Assembly (NCBI RefSeq): GCF_021538675.1
Contig: NZ_JAJUKH010000012.1
Coordinates: 1 to 64,000 of the forward strand
DNA: 64,000 bases
Source of the DNA: Paenarthrobacter sp. AR 02
GTDB lineage: Bacteria; Actinomycetota; Actinomycetes; Actinomycetales; Micrococcaceae
Reading direction: 5' to 3'
Shown here: piece by piece, positions 52,554 through 61,666 of the stretch
How positions within the stretch are numbered: the stretch's first letter is position 1
Layout of the letters: every line of letters starts with the position of its first letter
Translations under genes and position numbers: made by a program
The notes under the pieces: model-generated
The model's database searches: none
Told to the model about the DNA's origin: nothing
What the model saw: the letters and a program-made list of their open reading frames with translations, nothing else

Positions 52554-53489
52554 ATGCCTCGACTGATGCTTCTGGACACTGCCTCGTTGTACTTCCGTGC
52601 CTTCTATGGCGTGCCGGATTCGATCCGTCGCGCAGACGGAACACCGGTCAATGCGGTACGGGGCCTGATGGACATGATTGCCCGCCTCATCACCGACTAT
52701 GAAACAACCCACCTGGTGGCATGTTGGGACAACGACTGGCGACCCAAATGGCGGGTGGCGCTGATCCCCAGCTACAAATCGCACCGTGTCGCAGAGCTCG
52801 TCCCGGACGGTCCCGACGTCGAAGTGGTTCCCGACCCGTTGGAGGCGCAGATCCCCATGATCAAGCGCGTGCTGGAGCTCGCCGGCATTGCGGTCGTTGG
52901 CGTGGATGATCACGAAGCCGACGACGTCGTTGGCACGTACGCCAGTCACGCACAGTTCCCCACCGATGTGGTCACCGGCGACCGCGACCTGTTTCAACTC
53001 GTCGACGACGACCGCGGCGTCAGGGTCATTTACACCGCCCGGGGCATGAAGAACCTTGAGGTGATGACCGATGTCGTGGTGGTGGGTAAGTACCGGGTGC
53101 TGCCCCAGCAGTACGCAGATTTTGCGACCCTGCGCGGTGATGCTTCCGACGGGCTTCCCGGCGTGGCCGGGATCGGTGAAAAAACCGCAGCATCCTTGTT
53201 GGGCGAGCACGGTTCGCTGGCTGGGCTGCTGGAGGCTGCCGAGGCGCCCGACGGCGGACTATCGGCTACGGTGCGGGCCAAACTTTCCGCGGCGGCGGAC
53301 TACCTTAAGGTGGCGCCCGCCGTCGTCAATGTTGTCCGGGACCTGGAGGTTCCTACGCTGGAACAAGCCGGCGCCGAACTGCGGCCAGTGACAGGGGATG
53401 CACGCGCTGAACTTGAACGACTCACTACCGAATGGAACCTGGGCGGCGCTGTAAAACGGCTCCTTGATGCCTTGGACAGGCTCGGCTGA
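52554..53489 (+). CDS. 5'-3' exonuclease (FEN-like)
   Basis: 311 residues, the size of the stand-alone 5'-nuclease rather than full PolA. Metal-binding acidic residues appear in LLDTASLYFRAFYG, DDHEADDVVGTYA and VTGDRDLFQLVDD, and the helix-3-turn-helix DNA-binding motif in RGDASDGLPGVAGIGEKTAA. It removes 5' flaps and RNA primers in DNA repair and replication. It is divergent from the monooxygenase gene across a 190-bp region containing the IclR-like operator. Confidence 0.92.
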   Translation: MPRLMLLDTASLYFRAFYGVPDSIRRADGTPVNAVRGLMDMIARLITDYETTHLVACWDNDWRPKWRVALIPSYKSHRVAELVPDGPDVEVVPDPLEAQIPMIKRVLELAGIAVVGVDDHEADDVVGTYASHAQFPTDVVTGDRDLFQLVDDDRGVRVIYTARGMKNLEVMTDVVVVGKYRVLPQQYADFATLRGDASDGLPGVAGIGEKTAASLLGEHGSLAGLLEAAEAPDGGLSATVRAKLSAAADYLKVAPAVVNVVRDLEVPTLEQAGAELRPVTGDARAELERLTTEWNLGGAVKRLLDALDRLG

Positions 53490-53624
53490 ACCGACAATTC
53501 ACAGCGGAATAACAGGTTCACAACAGCGTGGGCTGGGGTTGCCCCTCCATCGTATCAAGAGGACGGCACTCCTGACCGTCCCTCAGGCACGGATCGTGGC
53601 AACACGTCCATTGAGGAGAGGTAT

Positions 53625-54188
53625 ATGTCGAGAACCAAGAGAATCACACTCGGAATCGCGGCCGGAGCCCTGGCCCTTGGCGCGGGGATGGGAGTGACAG
53701 GGATGGCGACAGCAGCCACTACCCCGTCGCCGAGTGCCACATCCTCCACGGATGCGGGCACGGCCCCAGCTGATCACGCGGGCAAGTCCGGAGGCCACGG
53801 CCATGGACGTGACGGGGGCCAGATCGCCTCCCAGCTCGCAACCAAGCTGGGTGTTGATGAAGCCAAGGTCACCGAAGCCCTCAAGGCTTTCCGCGAGGCC
53901 AACAAGCCTGCCACGCCACCTGCTGAAGGATCGGAAGGCACCAAGCCGGACCGGACGGCGCAAGAGGCCGCACTGGCCAAGTCCCTGGCCACGGCATTGG
54001 GTGTTGACGAGGCCAAGGTGACCAGCGCGCTGGAGGAGATCCGCACCGCAGGCAAGGCTGAGCGCGCAGCTGCACTGAAGACCAGGCTCGACAAAGCCGT
54101 CTCAGATGGAAAGCTCACGCAGGCCGAAGCTGACGCCGTGACCAAGGCTGTCGAAGCCGGGGTCATCGGGGGCGGCGGCGAGCGCTAG
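53625..54188 (+). CDS. Secreted hypothetical protein with duplicated helical repeat
   Basis: 187 residues. Sec signal peptide RITLGIAAGALALGAGMGVT with an AxA-type cleavage site near residue 31 (GMATAATT), then a low-complexity Ser/Thr/Pro and Gly/His linker (KSGGHGHGRDGGQ). Two near-identical helical units follow: ATKLGVDEAKVTEALKAFRE and ATALGVDEAKVTSALEEIRT, then a shorter SDGKLTQAEADAVTKAVEAG. The repeated GVDEAKV is characteristic of actinobacterial surface or biofilm-type proteins of unknown role. It is exported; no anchor seen. A strong terminator follows. Confidence 0.82.
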   Translation: MSRTKRITLGIAAGALALGAGMGVTGMATAATTPSPSATSSTDAGTAPADHAGKSGGHGHGRDGGQIASQLATKLGVDEAKVTEALKAFREANKPATPPAEGSEGTKPDRTAQEAALAKSLATALGVDEAKVTSALEEIRTAGKAERAAALKTRLDKAVSDGKLTQAEADAVTKAVEAGVIGGGGER

Positions 54189-54225
54189 GCGCCCGCACCT
54201 CCCTGGCTGGAAGCCAGGTGACAAG

Positions 54226-54254
54226 GGGTCCCCCAGGTTCAGCCTGGGGGACCC
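54226..54254 (+). terminator. Terminator after secreted repeat protein
   Basis: GGGTCCCCCAGG and CCTGGGGGACCC form a perfect 12-bp stem with a TTCAG loop, 37 bases past the stop. A smaller 7-bp hairpin (CCTGGCT/AGCCAGG, 54202-54218) precedes it. Confidence 0.8.
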
Positions 54255-54326
54255 TTCGCATCTTGGTCCCCGAGGGACGCTTCATCCCGGCGGGTCAAAG
54301 CCCTCTTGAAACTCGTTCGGGCAGGT

Positions 54327-54355
54327 TGTCGATTTTTTCCTCGACCCATTCGACC
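54327..54355 (+). promoter_or_regulatory. Candidate ECF42-type promoter
   Basis: TGTCGA at 54327-54332 and CGACC at 54351-54355, 18 bases apart, about 52 bp before the DGPF gene. This resembles the TGTCGA/CGA-type motif I recall for ECF42 sigma factors, which usually drive their own DGPF partner genes. The ECF42-like sigma gene follows directly. Confidence 0.5.
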
Positions 54356-54406
54356 TATGGATGAGAAAGTCGAAGGGACTTTCCACTACACAGGAGATTG
54401 AGTGAG

Positions 54407-54826
54407 ATGGCGAAATACATGTTGATCATGCGGGCCGACGACGATTCCTACGCCAAGTTCGAGAACATCGACTTCAACGAGATCCTCGAAGCCATGGGCA
54501 AATTCAATGATGAATTGATCCGTGCCGGGGTGCTGCTCGCTGCAGAGGGGTTGGAGGATGCCAAGGAAACCGTGGTGGTGGACTTCACTGGCGAAACTCC
54601 GGTAGTCACAGATGGCCCCTATGGGGAAACGAAGGAACTTTTTGGCGGCTTCTACATCCTGGACGTCGCTTCCAAGCAGGAGGCCGTCGAGTGGGCACGG
54701 CGGGCACCCATGACCGCTGGAACCAAGACCGAAATCCGCCGCGTCACCAGCATCGACGAGTTCCCCCAGGACAACGAATGGATCCAAAAGGAACGGGCAT
54801 GGCGCGAGCAGACCGGACAACTCTAG
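54407..54826 (+). CDS. YciI/DGPF-family protein paired with sigma factor
   Basis: 139 residues from the ATG at 54407 (CAGGAG 10 bases upstream; a TTG three codons earlier is too close to it). Sequence MAKYMLIMRADDDSYAKFEN, LIRAGVLLAAEGLEDAKETV, VVTDGPYGETKELFGGFYIL with the DGPY variant of the DGPF motif, and RRAPMTAGTKTEIRRVTSID. The fold is the YciI-like dimeric barrel. DGPF proteins are standard partners and targets of ECF42 sigma factors; their biochemical role is not settled. It is 48 bases before the sigma gene in the same direction. Confidence 0.9.
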   Translation: MAKYMLIMRADDDSYAKFENIDFNEILEAMGKFNDELIRAGVLLAAEGLEDAKETVVVDFTGETPVVTDGPYGETKELFGGFYILDVASKQEAVEWARRAPMTAGTKTEIRRVTSIDEFPQDNEWIQKERAWREQTGQL

Positions 54827-54874
54827 GAGGTCGTGGACCGAACCCGGCCGCGACTGGAGTGAGTTGCAATTGAG

Positions 54875-56140
54875 ATGAGGAGCAACGAGGCAAGGGCCGC
54901 CGTCGAAGCGGTGTGGAGAAGTGAGTCTGCCCGCATCGTCGGCGCCCTGGCCCGCTATACGGGCGATTTCAGCTTGGCAGAGGACGTCGCACAAGAAGCC
55001 GTTGCTGAGGCTTTGGTGTCGTGGTCCGTTGATGGCGTCCCCGCCGAGCCAGTGGGTTGGCTGCTGACCGCAGGCAGGCGTCGGGCGATTGATGCGTTCC
55101 GCCGTCGGGCCGCCCGCGACGAAAGGTATGCGCTCCTTGCCAACGACCTTAGCGAAGAGGAACCCGGTGCGGACTCCCTGTTTAACCCGGAGGCGATCAA
55201 CGACGACGTGCTCGCTTTGATGTTCATCGCCTGCCACCCGGTGTTGTCCCGGGAAGCCCGTATCGCCTTGACCCTGCGCGTGGTGGGTGGCATGGGCACT
55301 GAGGAGATCGCCAAAGCGTGCCTGGTGCCCGTGCCAACGATTCAGGCGCGCATTACGCGTGCCAAGAAGACCCTCTCCGCAGCCCACATACCATTCGTGG
55401 TGCCCGAACTACCTGACATCCCGGAGCGGCTGGGGTCCGTGCTTCACGTCGTGTACCTCATTTTCACGGAAGGATCCTTTGCCTCCGGAGGAGACTCGTG
55501 GATGCGGGCGGAACTGGCCAGTGAGGCCCGACGACTTGCCCGTATTCTGGTGGGACTTACACACCAGCCCGAAGCCTACGGGTTACTTGCGCTGATGGAA
55601 TTGACGGCAGCCCGCTTTCCGGCCCGGCTCGACTCGGCAGGGAATCCCGTCCTCCTTGAGGATCAGGATCGACGACGGTGGGATCAGGCGGCGATACGTC
55701 GTGGCCGGGCGGCGCTGGCGACGTCGGTCGCCCTGGGGCGCGGACTGGGTGCCTACGGACTCCAGGCAACCATCGCGGAATGCCATGCCTTGGCATCGAC
55801 AGCGGCCGAGACCGATTGGCCGCGGATTGTGATCCTCTACGAAGCGCTTGGCCGGCTGGCTCCGTCGCCGGTGGTTGAGCTGAATCATGCGGTTGCCGTA
55901 GCAATGGCCACGGGTCCGGCCGCCGGGTTGGACCTCGTAGATGCACTGGCGGGCCGGGGCGCGCTGAAGGGTTCGCATCTCTTGCCCACTGTACGGGGCG
56001 TGCTGCTCATCAGGCTCGGACGGTTCGGGGAAGCAAAGGAAGCCCTGGATTTAGCCTTGAATTTGTGTTCGAACACCGCTGAACGCTTCGCGTTGGAACG
56101 CAGGATCGCCGAGCTGCCGGGGCCGGTTGTCCATGGTTGA
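54875..56140 (+). CDS. ECF42-type sigma factor with long C-terminal extension
   Basis: 421 residues, much longer than a bare ECF sigma. Sigma-2 at residues 20-90 (ARYTGDFSLAEDVAQEAVAE, TAGRRRAIDAFRRRAARDE), sigma-4 near 125-170 (EARIALTLRVVGGMGTEEIA, VPTIQARITRAKKTL). The remaining 250 residues form a helical, TPR-like domain (FTEGSFASGGDSWMRAELAS, LYEALGRLAPSPVVELNHAV, VAMATGPAAGLDLVDALAGR) required in ECF42 proteins and taking the place of an anti-sigma factor. The upstream DGPF gene confirms the group. The trigger is unknown. Confidence 0.92.
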   Translation: MRSNEARAAVEAVWRSESARIVGALARYTGDFSLAEDVAQEAVAEALVSWSVDGVPAEPVGWLLTAGRRRAIDAFRRRAARDERYALLANDLSEEEPGADSLFNPEAINDDVLALMFIACHPVLSREARIALTLRVVGGMGTEEIAKACLVPVPTIQARITRAKKTLSAAHIPFVVPELPDIPERLGSVLHVVYLIFTEGSFASGGDSWMRAELASEARRLARILVGLTHQPEAYGLLALMELTAARFPARLDSAGNPVLLEDQDRRRWDQAAIRRGRAALATSVALGRGLGAYGLQATIAECHALASTAAETDWPRIVILYEALGRLAPSPVVELNHAVAVAMATGPAAGLDLVDALAGRGALKGSHLLPTVRGVLLIRLGRFGEAKEALDLALNLCSNTAERFALERRIAELPGPVVHG

Positions 56141-56269
56141 ACGGTAAGACAAGACTTTTGGCCGGCTAAGGGAGTCACTGGCAGTACCCCTATCAGCAGT
56201 GCCTCCCTTCCTCTCAGGCAAAGAGTGTTAGATGGAAACATCCACTCATGACAGACACGCAGGAGAAAC

Positions 56270-57313
56270 ATGCCTACCGCTTCCGCATTTGCCTCACCCT
56301 CGGCCACGGGCGACCTGACCCTGACCACCATCGAACGCCGTGAGGTTGGCCCGAACGACGTCCACATCGACATCAAGTTCGCCGGAATCTGCCACTCGGA
56401 CATCCACACCGTCCGTGGTGACTGGGGACCCCAGCAGTACCCGCTGGTCCCAGGCCATGAAATTGCCGGCATCGTCACCGAAGTCGGCTCCGAGGTTACC
56501 AAGCATCAGGTCGGCGACCGCGTCGGCGTCGGCTGCATGGTCAACTCCTGCAAGGAGTGCAAGAACTGCCTTGCAGGCGAGGAACAGTATTGCCTTAAGG
56601 GCAACGTGGGCACCTACGGCGCAGTGGACCGGGATGGCACCATCACCCAAGGCGGCTACTCAACAAACGTTGTGGTGAACGAGGACTTTGTTGTCACCAT
56701 TCCCGAAGGTTTGGACCTCGATGTTGCCGCACCACTGTTGTGCGCCGGCATCACCACTTTCTCCCCGTTGCACCACTGGGGTGCCGGTCCGGGCAAGAAG
56801 GTCGCCATTGTGGGCCTGGGCGGCTTGGGCCACATGGGCGTCAAGATCGCGCATGCCATGGGTGCCGAGGTGGCCGTCCTGTCGCAGTCACTGAAAAAGA
56901 TGGAAGACGGCCTCAAGCTCGGTGCGGACCACTACTACGCCACCAGCGACCCCGCCACCTTCGAGGAGCTCGCAGGCACCTTCGACCTCATCATCAACAC
57001 TGTCAGCGCTTCCATCGACATCAGCTCCTACCTGCAGCTGTTGACCCTCGATGGAACGTTGGTCAACGTTGGAGCGCCGGCTGAACCGCTGCCGGTGAAC
57101 GCCTTCGCCCTTATCGGCGGCCGTCGACGGTTCGCAGGTTCCATGATCGGCGGCATCCCGGAGACCCAGGAAATGCTGAACTTCTGCGCCGAGCACAGCC
57201 TTGGCGCCGAAATCGAGGTCATTCCCGCGAGCCAGATCAACGAGGCGTACGAGCGGGTCCTGGCCTCGGACGTCCGCTACCGCTTCGTCATCGATACCTC
57301 CACCATCGGCTAG
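56270..57313 (+). CDS. NAD(P)-dependent zinc alcohol dehydrogenase (YahK/cinnamyl type)
   Basis: 347 residues, GCAGGAG before the ATG. Catalytic zinc cysteine in KFAGICHSDIHTVRGDWGPQ, GHE in YPLVPGHEIAGIVTEVG, structural zinc cluster CKECKNCLAGEEQYC, NADP fold VAIVGLGGLGHMGVKIAHAM followed by LSQSLKKMEDGLKLGADHYY. This is the YahK/AdhC group with broad aldehyde reductase activity. Possibly related to detoxification like the other dehydrogenases in the window; substrate not determinable. Ends before a strong hairpin. Confidence 0.92.
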   Translation: MPTASAFASPSATGDLTLTTIERREVGPNDVHIDIKFAGICHSDIHTVRGDWGPQQYPLVPGHEIAGIVTEVGSEVTKHQVGDRVGVGCMVNSCKECKNCLAGEEQYCLKGNVGTYGAVDRDGTITQGGYSTNVVVNEDFVVTIPEGLDLDVAAPLLCAGITTFSPLHHWGAGPGKKVAIVGLGGLGHMGVKIAHAMGAEVAVLSQSLKKMEDGLKLGADHYYATSDPATFEELAGTFDLIINTVSASIDISSYLQLLTLDGTLVNVGAPAEPLPVNAFALIGGRRRFAGSMIGGIPETQEMLNFCAEHSLGAEIEVIPASQINEAYERVLASDVRYRFVIDTSTIG

Positions 57314-57353
57314 GGATCACGGCGCCACCGAAGCACGACGCCACCACCAGCAT

Positions 57354-57392
57354 GGAAAGGCCACGTTTCCTCCATGGGAGCGTGGCCTTTCC
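57354..57392 (+). terminator. Hairpin between alcohol dehydrogenase and hrpB
   Basis: GGAAAGGCCACG and CGTGGCCTTTCC form a perfect 12-bp stem with a 15-base loop, 41 bases after the dehydrogenase stop and 28 bases before the hrpB start. Confidence 0.7.
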
Positions 57393-57419
57393 CGTGTCCC
57401 CAGCAGGGACAATGGTCTG

Positions 57420-60035
57420 GTGACTTTCAGACTGGACACCATTGGCAGGGGACTGGTCTTCGCCGATTCCCTCGACAACCTTGCCGCCGCCCTCACCAAC
57501 CAGGGTGACGCCGGCACGGCAGTCGTGCAGGCACCTCCCGGTACGGGCAAGACGACGTTGGTGCCGCCGTTGTTGTCCAACCTTGTAGCCGAACGGCACC
57601 CCGGCCAGCCTCGCGTCGTCGTTACCCAACCCCGGCGCGTCGCTGCCCGGTCCGCCGCCCGCCGGCTTGCCGGCCTGGACGGTTCGCGGCTTGGTGGCAG
57701 GGTTGGCTACACCGTCCGGGGTGAAAGCAAGGTAGGCGATGACACCGTGGTGGAGTTCGTCACGCCCGGCATCCTTCTCCGTAGGCTGCTGGTTGATCCG
57801 GGGCTCGACGGTGTCCATGCCGTAATCCTGGACGAGGTCCACGAGCGCGGGTTGGAAACGGACCTTCTTCTCGGCATGCTCGCGGAGGTCCGCGAACTCC
57901 GGGACGACCTGTCATTGGTGGCGATGTCGGCGACCGTCGACGCGCCTCGTTTTGCGGCGCTTCTGGGGAAATCCGGTCTCGACGGCGCCGGTCCTGCTCC
58001 GGTGGTTGATTGCCCGTCGGCGCTGCATCCGTTGGAGGTCCGGTGGGTGCCGTTCCGGGACCGGCGACTGGATGAGCGGGGTGTAACCCGGAGCTTCCTT
58101 GACCACGTTGCCTTCACCGCGGCGAGCACCCACGCTGCCGCCTTGACCGATCCCGGGGTGGACGCCCTGGTGTTCCTTCCGGGCGCCCGCGAGGTGTCCG
58201 ACGTCGCTGCCCGCCTGCGGGGGCAGGTGGCCGACGAAATTGAGGTGCTGGAGCTGCACGGCCAGATCGGACCGGAGTCCCAGGACCGCACAGTATCAGG
58301 CCGGGAACCCGGAGGCTCGCCCCGGATCATTGTTTCCACGTCCCTGGCGGAATCGTCGCTCACGGTTCCGGGGGTTCGCTTGGTCATCGACTCGGGGCTC
58401 TCCCGGGAACCGCGCCGCGACTCGGGGCGGGGCATGTCCGGTCTGGTGACGGTCTCCTGTTCCCGCGCCTCGGCGGAGCAGCGGGCCGGCCGGGCTGCGC
58501 GGCAGGGTCCGGGCACGGTGGTGCGCTGTTATGACCAGCAGGCATTCGCCGCGGCCCCTGCACACCAAACCCCGGAAATTACCGTCGCGGACCTGACCGG
58601 GGCGGCATTGGTCCTCGCTTGCTGGGGCGCGCCTGGCGGCGAGGGCTTGTCACTTCCCGACGCACCACCGGCCATCGCCATGAGGGATGCCGTGGAGGTG
58701 CTCCGGGAATTGGGAGCGGTGACGGACGATGGAACCGCCACCAGTTTGGGCAAAACCCTGGCCCGGGTCCCGGCCGATCCCCGGCTTGCCCGCGCCTTGC
58801 TGGAAGGATCCAGCGTTGCCGGCCCACGTTCGGCCGCTGAAACGGTGGCCTTGGTGGCGGGGGACCAGCGGGCTCCCGGAGCCGATCTCACTGCATTGCT
58901 CTCATCGCTGCGTTCGGCTTCACACCCCGGCGCCCGGCGATTCGCGGAGGACACGCGGCGGCTGGAGTCGATGGCGCGCCGCGAGGCTGCCAGCATCGTG
59001 CCTTCCGTGGTCAGCAAAGAGCTCACCGCGAGGGAGGCGCCTGGCTTTGTGGTGGCCTTGGCGTTCCCGGATCGGATCGCCCGGCGCGTTCCCGGCGATG
59101 GAAGCACCACGTACCTCCTCTCCTCCGGGACGCGTGCCGGTCTCCCGGCTGGTAGCCCGTTGTCGGCCCATGAGTGGCTAGCTGTCGCCGAGGTGTCCCG
59201 GGCCCATGGCCGTGACGCCGCAGGTACCGGTGCGGTGATCCGATCGGCAGCACCGTTGTCGGCGGAGCTTGCAGAAGCGGCCGCGCCGCACCTCCTGGTC
59301 GGGGAGACGAAGGCAACGTTCGGCCAAGGGCGCGTAACCGCCACCCTGGAACGCCGTTTGGGCGCCATCGTCTTGTCCGCCACGCCTGTGCGACCCAGCG
59401 TGGAAGCCGGCCGGCATGCCGTGGCGGAGGCTCTGGAGAAAGCTGGGCTCTCCATGATTGGGTGGTCGGCACCGGGCGACGCCCTGCGCAGGCGGCTCGC
59501 TTTACTGAGGCGCGAGCTCGGTGATCCCTGGCCGGACGTCAGTGACGACGGCTTGCTCTCCAGGCTGGACGAGTGGTTGGCCCCCGAGCTGGAGGCCATC
59601 GCCTCCGGCTCGCCCGCCGGTTCGGTCAACCTCCTGGAGCCCCTGCGGCGCCTGCTGCCCTGGCCGGAAGCATCGCGGCTGGACAGCCTGGTGCCCGAGC
59701 GCCTGGAGGTGCCGAGCGGTTCGCGGGTGCGGATCGATTATCCGGACGTGGACAACGACTCTGGCAGGCCTGTTGTGGCGGTCAAGCTCCAGGAGTGCTT
59801 CGGCTGGGACCGTACGCCACGCCTGGTCGATGGCAAGGTTCCGGTGCTCTTCCACTTGCTGTCACCGGCCGGACGGCCGTTGGCGGTAACGGACGACCTC
59901 ACGTCGTTCTGGTCCGGACCCTACGCGCAGGTCCGGGCCGAGATGCGTGGGCGCTACCCCAAGCATCCCTGGCCCGAAGACCCGTGGACGGCGCCGGCCA
60001 CGGCCAAAACCAAGAACCGGATGCAGGCCGGCTAG
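57420..60035 (+). CDS. hrpB: ATP-dependent helicase HrpB
   Basis: 871 residues from the GTG at 57420 (MTFRLDTIGRGL); the longer open frame upstream runs through the terminator hairpin and is not coding. DEAH-box features: Walker A VVQAPPGTGKTTLVPPLL near residue 45, DEVH box VILDEVHERGLETDLLL, SAT in LVAMSATVDAPRF, and motif VI QRAGRAARQGPG. The C-terminal HrpB-specific domain includes SRLDSLVPERLEVPSGSRVR and a final YPKHPWPEDPWTA, a trademark of the family. The cellular role is not well established. It converges with and overlaps the amidohydrolase by 4 bases. Confidence 0.95.
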   Translation: MTFRLDTIGRGLVFADSLDNLAAALTNQGDAGTAVVQAPPGTGKTTLVPPLLSNLVAERHPGQPRVVVTQPRRVAARSAARRLAGLDGSRLGGRVGYTVRGESKVGDDTVVEFVTPGILLRRLLVDPGLDGVHAVILDEVHERGLETDLLLGMLAEVRELRDDLSLVAMSATVDAPRFAALLGKSGLDGAGPAPVVDCPSALHPLEVRWVPFRDRRLDERGVTRSFLDHVAFTAASTHAAALTDPGVDALVFLPGAREVSDVAARLRGQVADEIEVLELHGQIGPESQDRTVSGREPGGSPRIIVSTSLAESSLTVPGVRLVIDSGLSREPRRDSGRGMSGLVTVSCSRASAEQRAGRAARQGPGTVVRCYDQQAFAAAPAHQTPEITVADLTGAALVLACWGAPGGEGLSLPDAPPAIAMRDAVEVLRELGAVTDDGTATSLGKTLARVPADPRLARALLEGSSVAGPRSAAETVALVAGDQRAPGADLTALLSSLRSASHPGARRFAEDTRRLESMARREAASIVPSVVSKELTAREAPGFVVALAFPDRIARRVPGDGSTTYLLSSGTRAGLPAGSPLSAHEWLAVAEVSRAHGRDAAGTGAVIRSAAPLSAELAEAAAPHLLVGETKATFGQGRVTATLERRLGAIVLSATPVRPSVEAGRHAVAEALEKAGLSMIGWSAPGDALRRRLALLRRELGDPWPDVSDDGLLSRLDEWLAPELEAIASGSPAGSVNLLEPLRRLLPWPEASRLDSLVPERLEVPSGSRVRIDYPDVDNDSGRPVVAVKLQECFGWDRTPRLVDGKVPVLFHLLSPAGRPLAVTDDLTSFWSGPYAQVRAEMRGRYPKHPWPEDPWTAPATAKTKNRMQAG

Positions 60036-61666
60036 CCCAAGCGCTCCACCATGAACTGCATCTCGCCATCCACGAAGGTTCCCACAACGCTGCTGGCGGC
60101 GAACTCGTCAGGCCCGGTGGTCAGGGGATCGAGCTCGAAGGCTGTGAAGTCTGCGCGCTTGCCCACGGTAATGGAGCCTGAAACATCCCACAGCCCTGCG
60201 GCCTTGGCTGCATGCGAGGTGTATCCCTCCAGGGCCTGGAGCGCGGTGAGGGCCTGGGCCGGGGCGATGGGTTGCTGCTCGGGATGTCCGGATCGCCGGC
60301 GTAGCTGCGCATCGGCGATGATGGGAAGCGGCTCGTAGGGGGCGATGGGCCAGTCCGAGCCGATGCCCAGGGTCACTCCGGCATCACGGAGGTCCCTGCA
60401 CCGCCATGCCCTGTCCGCACGTTTGGGGCCCAGGCGTGTGGACCAATTGTCGCTGTGGTCCGCGAGCGAATAGTGCGTGCAATGCGTCGGTTGCATGCTG
60501 GCCACCACTCCCAGGTCCTTGAAGCGCTCCACCAGGTGGTCCGGTACGGATTCGATGTGCTCGATCCTGTGGACAGTCCGGCGCAGGACATCGGCAGGAA
60601 CAGTACCGGCCAGTGACTCCAAGGCATTCAACACATGGTGCACGCCGGCGTCCCCGATTGCGTGGGTCGCTGTGGGGATTCCCCGGGATGCGAAGTAGTG
60701 GACGGCAGCAGTGTAATCCTCGGGACGGGGCCAGAAAGCTGCCGTGGATTGGCCGAGGGTGTCGGGCTCGTAGAGCCAGGCGGTGCCATTGTCCACTGTC
60801 CCGTCGACGAAGAGCTTGATGGCCTCAATGGACCAGCGGCGGCCACCGGTTCCGATGCCGCGGGCCATGTCCTTCCACTGGGCCTCGCCACTGCCGGGCA
60901 TGCACCACGGAGCCGTGCGCAGCCGAAGGGGCAGCTCGCCGTCGGCCTCGAGTGCCTCGAAAAGGGCGGTTGATTCGTCACTGTGGTCCATGATGTGCCC
61001 GCCGGTCAGTCCGGAACGCGCGAAGTCCCGCAGCAGTCCGGCCAGCCGCGCCTTACGCTCCTCGAAGGACTCCTGCGGGATGTGGCGCTGCACGAGTTCC
61101 ATGGCCGCCGCTTCCAGCAGGAGCCCCGTGGGTGTGCCATCGCCGTCGCAAACAACCTCTGAAATCTGGTCGAATTCCTGAGGGCCGTGGATGCCTGCCC
61201 GCTCCAGTGCCCGGCTGTTGGCAAGTGCCGAATGGCCATCGAACAGCCGGACAAGGGCCGGTTTTCCGCCGCTGACATCGTCCAAGGCATTCCGGTGCAT
61301 GGGGGTGGTGCCAAAGGCGTTCGGGTTCAGGCCCCAGCCACGCAACCACTCGCCGTCGTTCGCTGCTTCCGATCGCAACAGAGCGCGCACGTCCGCCAAC
61401 GTCGCCGCACCGGAAAGGTCGACCCCAATGGTGAGGTCAAGGCCAAAGACAGGATGGATGTGGCAGTCCACCAGGCCGGGAGTCAGCGTAGCCGTACCGA
61501 GGTCCACCACCCGGGTTCCCGCCTGGCGCCAGCTTTGGGCGTCCGTGCGGCTTCCGACGGCGGCAATCACACCACCGCTGACCGCGACGGCTTGTATGGG
61601 CTCATGGTGTGGCCGGTCATCCAGTGTGTGAACGGTGTCGGCAAGGACGATGAGGTCAGGAGTCAT
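60032..61666 (-). CDS. Amidohydrolase family protein (YtcJ-like)
   Basis: 544 residues from the ATG at 61666. Metal-binding motifs of the amidohydrolase superfamily: TLTPGLVDCHIHPVFGLDL (HxH) near residue 75, LTGGHIMDHSDES, TATHAIGDAGVHHVLNALES (metal His), MQPTHCTHYS and LGIGSDWPIAP with the catalytic Asp. VGKRADFTAFELDP is the usual C-terminal beta-sandwich. Such YtcJ-type enzymes hydrolyse amide or cyclic-amide bonds. It overlaps the upstream permease stop by 11 bases, so uptake and hydrolysis are coupled. Confidence 0.9.
   Translation of the reverse strand: MTPDLIVLADTVHTLDDRPHHEPIQAVAVSGGVIAAVGSRTDAQSWRQAGTRVVDLGTATLTPGLVDCHIHPVFGLDLTIGVDLSGAATLADVRALLRSEAANDGEWLRGWGLNPNAFGTTPMHRNALDDVSGGKPALVRLFDGHSALANSRALERAGIHGPQEFDQISEVVCDGDGTPTGLLLEAAAMELVQRHIPQESFEERKARLAGLLRDFARSGLTGGHIMDHSDESTALFEALEADGELPLRLRTAPWCMPGSGEAQWKDMARGIGTGGRRWSIEAIKLFVDGTVDNGTAWLYEPDTLGQSTAAFWPRPEDYTAAVHYFASRGIPTATHAIGDAGVHHVLNALESLAGTVPADVLRRTVHRIEHIESVPDHLVERFKDLGVVASMQPTHCTHYSLADHSDNWSTRLGPKRADRAWRCRDLRDAGVTLGIGSDWPIAPYEPLPIIADAQLRRRSGHPEQQPIAPAQALTALQALEGYTSHAAKAAGLWDVSGSITVGKRADFTAFELDPLTTGPDEFAASSVVGTFVDGEMQFMVERLG

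Noticed and set aside
57201..57419. N-terminal extension of hrpB
   Set aside because: It runs through the end of the alcohol dehydrogenase gene and a terminator hairpin; GTG 57420 begins at the conserved sequence.
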